Source: Tetrapisispora phaffii CBS 4417
Taxonomy: Eukaryota; Ascomycota; Saccharomycetes; Saccharomycetales; Saccharomycetaceae
Assembly: GCF_000236905.1 (NCBI RefSeq)
Contig: NC_016528.1
Span: 444,001 to 508,000 of the forward strand
Length of the DNA stretch: 64,000 nt
Direction of reading: 5' to 3'
Position 1 is the first letter of the stretch, and every line of letters starts with the position of its first letter. The translations under genes were made by a program, and so were the position numbers. Positions 56,214 to 64,000 of this stretch are shown here, in pieces. The notes under the pieces are model-generated. The model worked only from the letters and a program-made list of their open reading frames with translations. It did not search any database and was not told where the DNA came from.

Positions 56214-56289
56214 TATGTATCATGATTTATAATCAGTATCTAATATAAAATAGCAAAATCTACATATACTAGAAACTAACTGTTAATGT

Positions 56290-57795
56290 CTATGAAAAAT
56301 CGAGTTCTCTTGTTCCCACATGAATTATATCATTATTTCTAATCCCATAATCACTAAGTTGGACAAATTCTCTATGCAAATTTTCCATACTCCCTAAGTC
56401 TGATATTAAATATAACTCTGTTTCCAAGACATTCAATTTGTGTTTCGAACATATAACACTTTTTAAATAACGAATAGAACAATTTGCTAAAGTTGTTACA
56501 CGAGTGTCAAAGTGAGAGGAATTTTCAAAAGTTAGTCTAAGTTCCATAATCTGATCAGATAACCAAGAGATGCTGTCACTTTTTTCTCTTTTAGAGCAAT
56601 TGTACAGTTTTACTAGCGTTTTGTACCTTTGCAAATTTTCATTAATTAATATTTCGCCAGAAGAAACTTTAGAAATGAAGAACAACTCTGCCTCTTTTCT
56701 TGTCAACAAATCAAAGTCAGAACCATCCAAGGCTGTTAAATTATCAAACCTAGCTATTAGTTGGTAAAAATCTTGAAAATTTTCTGGATTAGCTTTGAAT
56801 ATTGGATTCCTTTGAATATTTAAGGAAGTTAAGTTATTAAATTTCACGTTTATCATATCAATCAAATCCCATTCAATCAATCCATTATCGGATATATTTA
56901 AATGAAATACGGAAGGTAATAACGTATCATTAAATGACTTAATCAGATTATTCGAAATGTTTAATATTTTAATGTTCGTTTTGCACAAACTGAGTGGTAT
57001 GTCGGTCAACAAACAACCAGATAAATGTAGTTCTTCTAACGACTGAGGAAATATCACATTGTTGAGTTTGAACTCATTTAATGGATTGTTACTAATATCT
57101 AATTTAATTAGATTGGGAAAACTTCGGAAAATATTAGTTAAGTTTTCTGATTTAATTTCGCAATTTTGCATGGTTACATGTTTGACCTTATTCAGAGTGA
57201 TATTGGAAATATTTTCCCATCCCTTATTTAATTTATTTCCTGATATATTGATAGAATCTAAATTTTTCAGCCTATGTAATAGTTTAATTGTAAAACTGAT
57301 GTCTGTTATTAGGTTAAAAGATATGTCCAACGATATAATGCTACTGCAGTGATATTCTATAATTTGCAGATCCTTTTCTGTCAATGTTTGATCACTTATT
57401 TGGAGTTTTCTTAATGATACAAATTGGAGTTTACTGAATAATTTATTTTTTTCTGTCAAGCTTTCAAACCCATAACCAATTACAGTCTTAGAACCAAATT
57501 TTAGTTCCCCAATATCATTCAAATCATCACCATATTTTACTCTCAATGCTTGGTCAAAGGTTCGAGGTGGTTGATGTTCTCTAAGCAACTTTGTTCCCCT
57601 CATAAATGAAGCAGACCCTGGGATTCGTACCGAAAAATATTCGATACCATCAATAGTACCAGAATGTTTACCACGAGAAGTATTATCCCACTCCAGCCCA
57701 TATGTCTCTTCACCTGGCCAGTTTTTTATTTCACCAATATATTTTATTGTACAAAGCTCATTATTTATGCTTAATCGTTCGCCAACTTTAAACAT
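56290..57795 (-). CDS. PAC2: Tubulin cofactor E homolog Pac2
   Basis: 501 residues (518 in S. cerevisiae). N-terminal CAP-Gly domain (about 1-75: GLEWDNTSRGKHSGTIDGIE, the GKHSG being the usual GKHDG loop with one change), a leucine-rich repeat region (about 130-350 with LKNLDSINISGNKL, LIKLDISNNPL and LEELHLSGCLL) and a C-terminal ubiquitin-like domain (about 415-501, ending IIHVGTRELDFS). Pac2 binds alpha-tubulin during folding and heterodimer assembly. It is convergent with TMA20 (76 bp), as YER007W and YER007C-A are in S. cerevisiae, and NUG1 follows. Confidence 0.93.
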   Translation of the reverse strand: MFKVGERLSINNELCTIKYIGEIKNWPGEETYGLEWDNTSRGKHSGTIDGIEYFSVRIPGSASFMRGTKLLREHQPPRTFDQALRVKYGDDLNDIGELKFGSKTVIGYGFESLTEKNKLFSKLQFVSLRKLQISDQTLTEKDLQIIEYHCSSIISLDISFNLITDISFTIKLLHRLKNLDSINISGNKLNKGWENISNITLNKVKHVTMQNCEIKSENLTNIFRSFPNLIKLDISNNPLNEFKLNNVIFPQSLEELHLSGCLLTDIPLSLCKTNIKILNISNNLIKSFNDTLLPSVFHLNISDNGLIEWDLIDMINVKFNNLTSLNIQRNPIFKANPENFQDFYQLIARFDNLTALDGSDFDLLTRKEAELFFISKVSSGEILINENLQRYKTLVKLYNCSKREKSDSISWLSDQIMELRLTFENSSHFDTRVTTLANCSIRYLKSVICSKHKLNVLETELYLISDLGSMENLHREFVQLSDYGIRNNDIIHVGTRELDFS

Positions 57796-58095
57796 AGTAG
57801 GTATTTGGTACGTAATATATTTAGTCTTGTTTTAATTGAATTCTGAAACTTTTAATGTTTTTTCATGTTTTCATTTATGGTATGTTTTTAATCCAATATC
57901 AGCTCTGTTTATGCTCTTCTCAACGCGATGACTTCTCAAACGACTGTCAATTATAATAGAAATATTGCTTCCCTGAGAATGGAAATATAGATCAAAACAT
58001 TATTGGATAACTGTTCAAATTTTTTTATCTATTTATTTTCAAGTATCAATTTATATTAAAAATCTATGCACTGTTATATGTATATACTAAAATAT
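57796..58095. other. Intergenic region NUG1 to PAC2
   Basis: 300 bp AT-rich spacer: PAC2 promoter and NUG1 3' UTR, both genes on the minus strand. Nothing further recognised. Confidence 0.4.
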
Positions 58096-59652
58096 TTATT
58101 CCATTAATGAATCTTCATTTTCTTTTGATGAAGATATAGCGTTATCAAGAGATGCAAACAATCCATCCAAATCAAATTCTTTCGACCAATCAGATACAAT
58201 AGTAGTTTGTTCAGATTTGGCTGGTTCTTGGGTAGCACCAGAACTTATAGTAGAGATTGTACCAGTAGCCATAGAGTCTTTAGAGGCTTTTGGAAGAACC
58301 CATCCATAAAACTTACCATCTCTCCAGTCACTCAGTACAGATATACCTGCACTTTCTAAGTTTGGTATGCCACCTTTACTTAATCTACCTCTCATACGAG
58401 CAACATGAATCAAAAAATGCTTGGTAAAGGTATCTGGATCATTTGAAGGAAGTGCTGGCAGTTCGTAGAATTTCTTGAAACTGTCAGTCATTTCATCTGA
58501 CTTTGATAGTCTCTTTATTAGCATCAAAACAGCTGGATATGGATCTATGATATGCTTAGCTGGAATAGCATTCAATAGAGCTAATTCAGCCTCTTGTTCT
58601 TTTCTAGTTTTCCTCTTATTGTCCGTTGGGAAGCAAATACCTGGAGAATCTAAAATCTTTAGCTTGTTGTCAACTTTAACTTCTCTCAAAGCAGTAGTGA
58701 CACCTGCTTGATCACCAACTGGACATGCTTTGGAAGAACCACCACGACGAGAAGTTAATGCATTAATAACAGATGATTTACCAACATTTGGATAACCAAT
58801 AACACCAACCACAATAGATCTCTTCAAATTACTGTTGTTAGAATATTTCTTTAATGCTTCCATTAAAGCAGATGCTGTGGCTGTTTGTGTGAGCTTTTTA
58901 TTAAAAGAGGTTGCATTAGTAGCACCAGAAGCTGCTCTCAAAGGAATAGTTGGGAAACTAGACTTCAAGACATTTAGCCACTGTTCTAATACATGAGGAG
59001 GAATCAAATCAACTTTATTTAAAATCAAAATCAATCTTTTACCTTGACTTTGTAAAACGGCTTGTTCAACTCTTCTAGATCTAGTTCCTTCTGGATCTCT
59101 AGCGTCCAAAACATAAAGAATAACATCAGATGCATCCACAACTGTTTTAAATATCTTATCATAAGCCTTTCTTGACTTCTCCAATTCAGTATTACCTTCA
59201 TCATTGTCATTATAAAAATCAATGTTATAATCAACAACGTCCAACTCTTCTTCAGGTTCGTCGAAATTACTGTGTCCATCATACTTAGATGCTGCTTCTT
59301 GAGCAGATGCAACCAAAGCTGCCAACCCATTCTGACCGTCATCCTCCTCCATACCATCTTCCATAATCGTTTCACCTTGCTCCAGTGCCAATTTCTTAGC
59401 TTCTAACCTCTGTTGTTTAGCAAGTTCTTTTTCTTCTAAATCCTTCATCTTCTTAGCTTCAATCTCTTCAATAATTTTGTTTTTGTAAGGGAAGTTAGCT
59501 GGAATACCAGGATCCTTTTTTCCTCTGGACTTCCAAGTCACATCCTTTTTAGCTAACTTTCTTTCTTTTCTATTTTGAGCAGCTGCCTTCTTCTTGATAC
59601 CCTCTTTCATACGGGTAGAAGTTCTCTTGGATTGCTTCTTTCTGACTCTCAT
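58096..59652 (-). CDS. NUG1: Nucleolar GTPase Nug1 (60S biogenesis)
   Basis: 518 residues (520 in S. cerevisiae). Basic N-terminus (MRVRKKQSKRTSTRMKEGIK), a Lys/Glu coiled-coil part (about 55-95), then a circularly permuted GTPase of the YlqF/YawG type: the G4 motif LNKVDLIPP (about 210-218) comes before G1 GYPNVGKSSV (about 284-293), and G3 is LDSPGICFP (about 330-338). A C-terminal domain (about 350-460) with RLSKGGIPNLESAG binds pre-60S RNA. Nug1 acts in nucleolar and nucleoplasmic 60S maturation and export, with the helicase Dbp10. Synteny with PAC2 (YER006W and YER007W) is conserved. Confidence 0.96.
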   Translation of the reverse strand: MRVRKKQSKRTSTRMKEGIKKKAAAQNRKERKLAKKDVTWKSRGKKDPGIPANFPYKNKIIEEIEAKKMKDLEEKELAKQQRLEAKKLALEQGETIMEDGMEEDDGQNGLAALVASAQEAASKYDGHSNFDEPEEELDVVDYNIDFYNDNDEGNTELEKSRKAYDKIFKTVVDASDVILYVLDARDPEGTRSRRVEQAVLQSQGKRLILILNKVDLIPPHVLEQWLNVLKSSFPTIPLRAASGATNATSFNKKLTQTATASALMEALKKYSNNSNLKRSIVVGVIGYPNVGKSSVINALTSRRGGSSKACPVGDQAGVTTALREVKVDNKLKILDSPGICFPTDNKRKTRKEQEAELALLNAIPAKHIIDPYPAVLMLIKRLSKSDEMTDSFKKFYELPALPSNDPDTFTKHFLIHVARMRGRLSKGGIPNLESAGISVLSDWRDGKFYGWVLPKASKDSMATGTISTISSGATQEPAKSEQTTIVSDWSKEFDLDGLFASLDNAISSSKENEDSLME

Positions 59653-60103
59653 TTTCGTAATATGATCGCCTTGTTTATTTCACACAGGTTAAATGGATAC
59701 TTGTGATATCTTAAGTTTACTAAAAGTGTTATATTGTAAATTTATAGAAATATACATTTTTTAAGTCATCTCATCATCACTTCCCATCATCTCAAGAATA
59801 TTTTTATTCCCAAAAAATTTTTCGGCATTGATTCAAAGCATAATAATTGTAGGCGATAGGAAATACTTAAAAGTGAAAACCTACCTATTAGTGAATATAT
59901 TTATGATAAACGCTAGCGACAGCTAATAAAAATGTTGGTTAAGTTTCTGAATGATTTCTATCTAATGCAAACTATATATAAAATGTCAATTATAATATTT
60001 TGGTGAAAGATTACAATGTTATGTTTTCTTTCCTTCGTTATACGGTGTGCATTATTCTTTAACATGACGCACGTAATAAATAAGAGCGGGTATCTGAATA
60101 ATA
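59653..60103. other. Intergenic region, p25-like gene to NUG1
   Basis: 451 bp, AT-rich. Includes the NUG1 promoter and 3' sequence of the p25-like gene. In S. cerevisiae YND1, FMP52 and PMI40 lie in this area; no trace of them is visible here. Confidence 0.45.
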
Positions 60104-60721
60104 TTATATTATATCACTTATTGTTATAGGCAATCCTAAATATCTTCTTTTAAATTGTTCTTTTATTTTATTCTTTATTCCAATTGGCAGTGTAACAATC
60201 TTAAAACCTTCACCAGCTTTTTTTAATGTCTTAAAAACGAAGGAATATGAAGGAATGATGGTTTTATCAGGAATGGTCACTTGTTCATCGATTACTACGC
60301 AGTTCCCGATCTTGCTGCCACGGCCTAATGTAACATTATTATATATTAGTACATAAGACCCGATTTCAATGCAATTGATTAGAGAGCTTTTACCTATATA
60401 AATATAGGATTGGAATTTCATAGGTGAACATAATGGGACCCTCTTTTTAGTTACATTATTTGCTATAAGTTCATAGCCAATAATCGGAGGTGTGATTATA
60501 CAACCTCTGTCCAAATAACACATGTATCCAAACGATATTGTATATATGAGTCTATTTCCTTGGCTTCGATTATATGATGGTTTTAGTTTTACATCAGATT
60601 CAATTAATACAGATTCATTTATCACACAAAATCCATGGAAATGTACCTTGTCTAATGACTTGATTAACGAAAGTTTGGATATTAAATTAAACTCCTCAAT
60701 TTCTACCAGTTGATGTTCCAT
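60104..60721 (-). CDS. Dynactin p25-like left-handed beta-helix protein
   Basis: 205 residues. The middle is built of hexapeptide-type turns: GKSSLINCIEIGSYVLIYNN (about 112-131) and LGRGSKIGNCVVIDEQVTIP (about 134-153), then TIIPSYSFVFKTL. This run, with the preceding VPLCSPMKFQSYIYIG, resembles the C-terminal half of dynactin subunit 5 (p25), where [20 protein letters not shown] and [20 protein letters not shown] occupy the same places. p25 sits at the pointed end of dynactin and helps bind dynein cargo adaptors. I know no p25 gene in S. cerevisiae. Other hexapeptide-repeat proteins, such as acetyltransferases, are the alternative; no catalytic His motif is seen. It sits between NUG1 and NOP16 on the same strand. 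Confidence 0.65.
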   Translation of the reverse strand: MEHQLVEIEEFNLISKLSLIKSLDKVHFHGFCVINESVLIESDVKLKPSYNRSQGNRLIYTISFGYMCYLDRGCIITPPIIGYELIANNVTKKRVPLCSPMKFQSYIYIGKSSLINCIEIGSYVLIYNNVTLGRGSKIGNCVVIDEQVTIPDKTIIPSYSFVFKTLKKAGEGFKIVTLPIGIKNKIKEQFKRRYLGLPITISDII

Positions 60722-61076
60722 TACGGTATTAAGTTATAAGTGCTATTGTTTAAGTGTTTCGATTTTTAATTTTTTAATGGTTGTTGATTAATCTTGGAAT
60801 AATTTCTACTATTTGCAAAATTCTTTCATAAACGCCAACTTATATAAAAACAGTAACTACGGATAAAAAAAGATGGTTAAATTAATGATAAACTTCGAAT
60901 TTGCATAATAATTTAGCAAGATTGGAAAAAGGTAAACTAAAATTATGAAACAAAATATTGAGGTTCAAAGTTAGACTATTAAAATTTAGACTTGAAGTTA
61001 TGTATTATATATGTATAAAATTACGCTTTTATAAATATTTAAAAAAAGCTTTTCTTGTATGCAAAATGTGATTAAT
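60722..61076. other. Intergenic region NOP16 to p25-like gene
   Basis: 355 bp AT-rich spacer. Promoter of the p25-like gene and 3' UTR of NOP16. No further feature. Confidence 0.4.
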
Positions 61077-61781
61077 TTACTTTATATTATGTACCTTCTT
61101 CCACTTTTCGATTCTTCTTCTCAAATCACCTTGACTTTGTTGATAGATATTTAGTTTGGTATCATAGAACATTTTCCTATAATCATCTCCATGCTTGTTA
61201 TACAATCTTTCAAGCCATTCTTCCTCTCTTGAACTTTGTAGTCTTTCTCTAACATTTTCAGGTCTATTAGCGTACTCTTCTAATAGCTTAACAACTTCTG
61301 TCTTCTCAGGCTCTGATTTTTCTAATCTAACTTTTAATTGTGCAACATTTTCATCTTCATCAAACTTTTTCATTTTCCCGTAGACAATCTTCAGAATATT
61401 ACCATCTTCATCACGCTGAATTCTGGCTTCACCTTCCAGAATTTTGTTCTCATCGTAATAACCATCACTATTTAATTCATCTTGGTCATTTTCATCCTCT
61501 TCTTCCTCCTCCTCCTCATCATCATCTTTAAAGTAATTTGATTGTAATGGCTGCTTCTTTATGATCTTGGTAAAATCTGCTTCATTACCACCAGCTGGTG
61601 TTTGTAATTTAGCTCTCAAACCCAACTTCTTATAGTTTTGGGCTAAAGTAAGAGAATAATCCCAATTTTCTGCTATAATAGCGTTCGATCTAATATTAAT
61701 TTGTTTCTTCTTATCTTTAGTTCTTCTTGTAGCCTTCCCAATGGAAGATCTATTCATCTTTCTCTTTCTAACAGATGTCAT
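61077..61781 (-). CDS. NOP16: 60S biogenesis factor Nop16
   Basis: 234 residues (231 in S. cerevisiae). The N-terminus is basic ([20 protein letters not shown]) with [20 protein letters not shown] (about 33-52) and [13 protein letters not shown], the most conserved Nop16 block. An acidic run (about 82-96) is followed by a C-terminal helical region ([20 protein letters not shown], about 174-193). Nop16 is a constituent of early 66S pre-ribosomes. In S. cerevisiae NOP16 (YER002W) is the second gene right of CEN5, which makes the region just upstream here the expected centromere position. Confidence 0.93.
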   Translation of the reverse strand: MTSVRKRKMNRSSIGKATRRTKDKKKQINIRSNAIIAENWDYSLTLAQNYKKLGLRAKLQTPAGGNEADFTKIIKKQPLQSNYFKDDDEEEEEEEDENDQDELNSDGYYDENKILEGEARIQRDEDGNILKIVYGKMKKFDEDENVAQLKVRLEKSEPEKTEVVKLLEEYANRPENVRERLQSSREEEWLERLYNKHGDDYRKMFYDTKLNIYQQSQGDLRRRIEKWKKVHNIK

Positions 61782-62868
61782 GTTTAATATTATTGTAGCC
61801 CTTTTGTGTATCTCTTATCTACGTTGGAAATGGTATTATGCAATTGAACTGATTAGTATAATGTGTTAAAATATACATAGTTATTTATAAGTAGCTATGA
61901 TATTTTCAAGTCATCAATGTCATCGCTAAAATTTTTCTTGAAATTTTCAAGCTCTGTCACAAGAAGAAGCGAATATTGTAAATGTCGAAAAATCAAATTA
62001 TGATGGAATAGTATTATTAACCAGAATGGTAATGCTACATACCTTGAAATATGTAACAAAAAGAATTATACAAAGTTATATTTTGTAATAGAAAACAGAA
62101 ATAAAATCAGCATATAGATCGTATACTTGACAAGGGCTCTTATAATTATAAAAAAACATAGATATGGATAGTGCACCTACTACAATTATATTCTGACCAA
62201 TATAAAACCTCTCAACATAAATTATATATTCGGATAAGATAATTATTGTGAACATCAAAAATATGAAATACAATTTATATTTAATTTATAAATGTATATT
62301 ACATAAACTTAATTGAAAATTGAAAATTTAAAAAATATTTTTAAAAGATAAAAGAAAAAATAAATTAAATTATATATTGTCACGTTATCAGTGAACATAT
62401 AATATTGGTTGAAAGTTTATATGTTATTATGCTATCTTTGTTATTTATTATATATTAGTTGCAATTATTGTAGGTCGAGACTAGAAGCAAGTTTGCTTGA
62501 AATTTCCTATCTATTCAGTTTCTTTCAACTTTATCTTCAGTTACTGATTTTGTACATCATTAATCATTCTATACATTCTCTCTTATTATCATATATCTTT
62601 TGAATATATGTGGCAGAGAAGCAGGTTATTTTATTATGACCATTTTTGCCGAAATTTCAAGTTTCTACAGCTCTACATGAGATTTCATGAAGTCGGGTGA
62701 GCAACGGTATGCGTGTCCAGATGTCTGAAATCCAGTTTTCAATAAATTTCAAATAATTAAGCATACCTTTCTTATTCCTATATAAAAATAAATCTCTTTC
62801 TAAATACACTATCAAGCAATTGAGCTGCATAGCAAAAGAAAGCAATATCAAAAAGCCCACCAATTAAT
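61782..62868. other. NOP16-IRC22 intergenic region (expected centromere interval)
   Basis: 1.09 kb between two divergent genes whose S. cerevisiae orthologs flank CEN5. It contains the candidate centromere (62219-62388) inside the most AT-rich part. Frames at 62076-62273, 62409-62603 and 62657-62863 have no features. Confidence 0.6.
62219..62388 (-). other. Candidate point centromere (CDEI-CDEII-CDEIII)
   Basis: Read on the minus strand: ATAACGTG at 62388-62381 matches CDEI (RTCACRTG) in 7 of 8 bases. Next, 135 bp (62380-62246) with 14 G/C, which is 90% A+T, as CDEII. Then TAATTATCTTATCCGAAT (from 62245) keeps the essential CCGAA of CDEIII (TGTTTnTGnTTTCCGAAA), followed by an AT tail. The CDEII is longer than the about 80-90 bp of S. 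cerevisiae. The position between NOP16 and IRC22 equals that of S. cerevisiae CEN5 (YEL001C/YER001W), and the next gene looks like YIL001W, next to CEN9. Confidence 0.55.
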
Positions 62869-63537
62869 ATGCAATTCTTTTTCTTACTTTGGTTAGCAAT
62901 CATTAATAATATTTTTGTTCGTGCTGAAACTGCCAACTCCACTGATTTCGACAATGAAATCAGCGATGATGTGAGTTCTAATGGTCGTGAGTTCATTAAC
63001 TTGAATGTTACTTACACTATTTTGGAAAAACCAAATGCTAATTTCACTGAACTATTAGAATTTGCTCCTGAACAAGGTTTAACGTTGAAATACAATTTAT
63101 ACAATGGTGAGGATTCTTCTGTCAATATTGTTGGTGTTTCTGGTAATGTTTACACTTATCCAGATGGTTATTTTGCGGCCAATATTACTGAATCTGCCGT
63201 TGACACCATTGTGGTTGCTTTTAATGAAACTACTACCTTCCAACAAGGTGTTAGATTGGCATTAGAAGAAGGTAGATACTTTGTTGAACCAATAGTCATC
63301 GTCGAGAAAGATGAACAGGTCTTGAGAGTTGCAGTCCAGCCTGTTATGGTCGAAATTGTTCCACTTCCATTGTCCTTCTTTAACCTAGAATTTTTATCAA
63401 TCCTAGTTGCTTTGTTTGCTATTATTGCTGGTACATATTACTTTTTTATTGGCAAATCTACTAAAGTATCTAAATCTAAGAATGCTAAGCCAATCAAAGT
63501 TGACGAGAGTTGGTTACCAGATAACTACAAAAACTAA
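62869..63537 (+). CDS. IRC22: ER membrane protein Irc22 (TRAP-alpha-like)
   Basis: 222 residues (225 in S. cerevisiae). Signal peptide (1-18, MQFFFLLWLAIINNIFVR), a lumenal domain with beta-strand pattern and several NxS/T sites (INLNVTYTILEKPNANFTEL; VVGVSGNVYTYPDG-like IVGVSGNVYTYPDGYFAANI), one membrane segment (about 168-191) and a basic cytosolic tail ending SWLPDNYKN. This layout matches Irc22 and the alpha subunit of the translocon-associated protein complex. In S. cerevisiae IRC22 is YEL001C, the gene immediately left of CEN5. Confidence 0.93.
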   Translation: MQFFFLLWLAIINNIFVRAETANSTDFDNEISDDVSSNGREFINLNVTYTILEKPNANFTELLEFAPEQGLTLKYNLYNGEDSSVNIVGVSGNVYTYPDGYFAANITESAVDTIVVAFNETTTFQQGVRLALEEGRYFVEPIVIVEKDEQVLRVAVQPVMVEIVPLPLSFFNLEFLSILVALFAIIAGTYYFFIGKSTKVSKSKNAKPIKVDESWLPDNYKN

Positions 63538-63645
63538 GTAATTTTAGCTTGATATTGATGCTATAATTCTGTAATAATAGTATATTTTACAATGTATATA
63601 TCCTTTCTAATTAAATACTTTCGAGTTTGTTAATGTGATACTATT
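63538..63645. terminator. Convergent 3' region IRC22 / YIL001W-like gene
   Basis: 108 bp AT-rich spacer between two convergent stops; both genes must end transcription here. Confidence 0.4.
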
Positions 63646-64000
63646 TTAAGCATTTAGTTTCAGTTTCTCAAGAACCTTTTCAATTAATCTGATGTCATTT
63701 TTATATTCTAAAATTCCTGAACTTTTTAATAAAGCGACATCAGTTTCTTCTTCAAAGAACTCTATATCGTCAGGTTCAAATGAATACTTTTCTAACAAAT
63801 AATACCTAATATCATCCACTAATTCAATTGTATCCGTATCTTGTCTTTCAGAGATTCTATTAGAACTCATTAAAATTGCATCATAAAATTCAGGCATTGA
63901 ATGATAATAATTTAAGTTATCTGCAAATATTTTGGCAACATAATGTTCAAGTCTTTCAATTCTTGCATTCCAAGCAGTATATAATATGTCGTATATTGAA
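63646..64000 (-). CDS. YIL001W-like protein, C-terminal part, truncated by window edge
   Basis: The frame is open from the window end to the stop at 63646, giving 117 complete codons; the first ATG (63897) is internal, not a start. The visible end reads WNARIERLEHYVAKIFADNL, RQDTDTIELVDDIRYYLLEK and a charged C-terminus. This suits the C-terminal region of a BTB-type protein. In S. cerevisiae YIL001W, a BTB/POZ protein of unknown function, lies beside CEN9, the duplicate of CEN5, so the position next to IRC22 fits. I rest this mainly on synteny. Confidence 0.6.
   Translation of the reverse strand, partial: SIYDILYTAWNARIERLEHYVAKIFADNLNYYHSMPEFYDAILMSSNRISERQDTDTIELVDDIRYYLLEKYSFEPDDIEFFEEETDVALLKSSGILEYKNDIRLIEKVLEKLKLNA

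Noticed and set aside
62637..62665. CCGAAA in the NOP16-IRC22 interval as an alternative CDEIII
   Set aside because: The flanking bases fit poorly, the adjoining sequence is only moderately AT-rich, and no CDEI-like motif is at a suitable distance. The element at 62219-62388 fits better.

Overview
This is an AT-rich nuclear window from a budding yeast of the family Saccharomycetaceae. The evidence is compact, mostly intronless genes, one short intron with GTATGT and an ACTAAC-type branch site, two yeast-type tRNA-Thr(AGU) genes, and many proteins recognisable as orthologs of Saccharomyces cerevisiae genes in runs of conserved order. Neighbours that map to paired S. cerevisiae regions (chr XVI with II, IX with XV, V with IX) alternate, and many expected intervening genes are missing. 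That is the pattern of reciprocal gene loss after the whole-genome duplication, so a non-Saccharomyces post-duplication species is the best guess. All ortholog and synteny statements are from memory, without a database search.

Layout. 1-13 kb: an arrestin-like gene cut by the window edge (RGL1 position), VPS28, CWC27 and TIM50, then a KTR-family mannosyltransferase, YSY6, TOS1 and CSH1/SUR1. 13-20 kb: tRNA-Thr, a small secreted protein, a Yap-type bZIP gene, RPR2, PRE6, a YIR016W-like gene and MET28. 20-31 kb: SEC3 (with a very long poly-Thr run), NTF2, a CRT10-like gene and AIM21. 31-48 kb: a cell-wall mannoprotein cluster with five SRP1/TIP1 (TIR/DAN-type) GPI proteins and one further Ser/Thr-rich GPI protein, interrupted by PAN1. 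Two divergent TIR pairs form a large inverted repeat around PAN1. 48-52 kb: a gene-poor stretch with a second identical tRNA-Thr, several hairpin-forming inverted repeats and a possible solo LTR. 52-64 kb: MPH1, TMA20 (spliced), PAC2, NUG1, a dynactin-p25-like gene, NOP16, a candidate point centromere, IRC22 and the 3' end of a YIL001W-like gene.

Shared roles: endocytic actin patch (PAN1, AIM21), cell wall and Golgi mannosylation (KTR, CSH1, TOS1, the TIR cluster), secretion and ER (SEC3, YSY6, IRC22), sulfur and stress transcription (MET28, the Yap protein), and ribosome or RNA maturation (NUG1, NOP16, RPR2, CWC27, TMA20). The most interesting points are the candidate centromere between NOP16 and IRC22, where synteny with S. 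cerevisiae CEN5/CEN9 predicts one; the inverted TIR duplication with a gene-conversion pattern around a PAN1 that looks inverted; and a p25-like dynactin gene that I do not know from S. cerevisiae.
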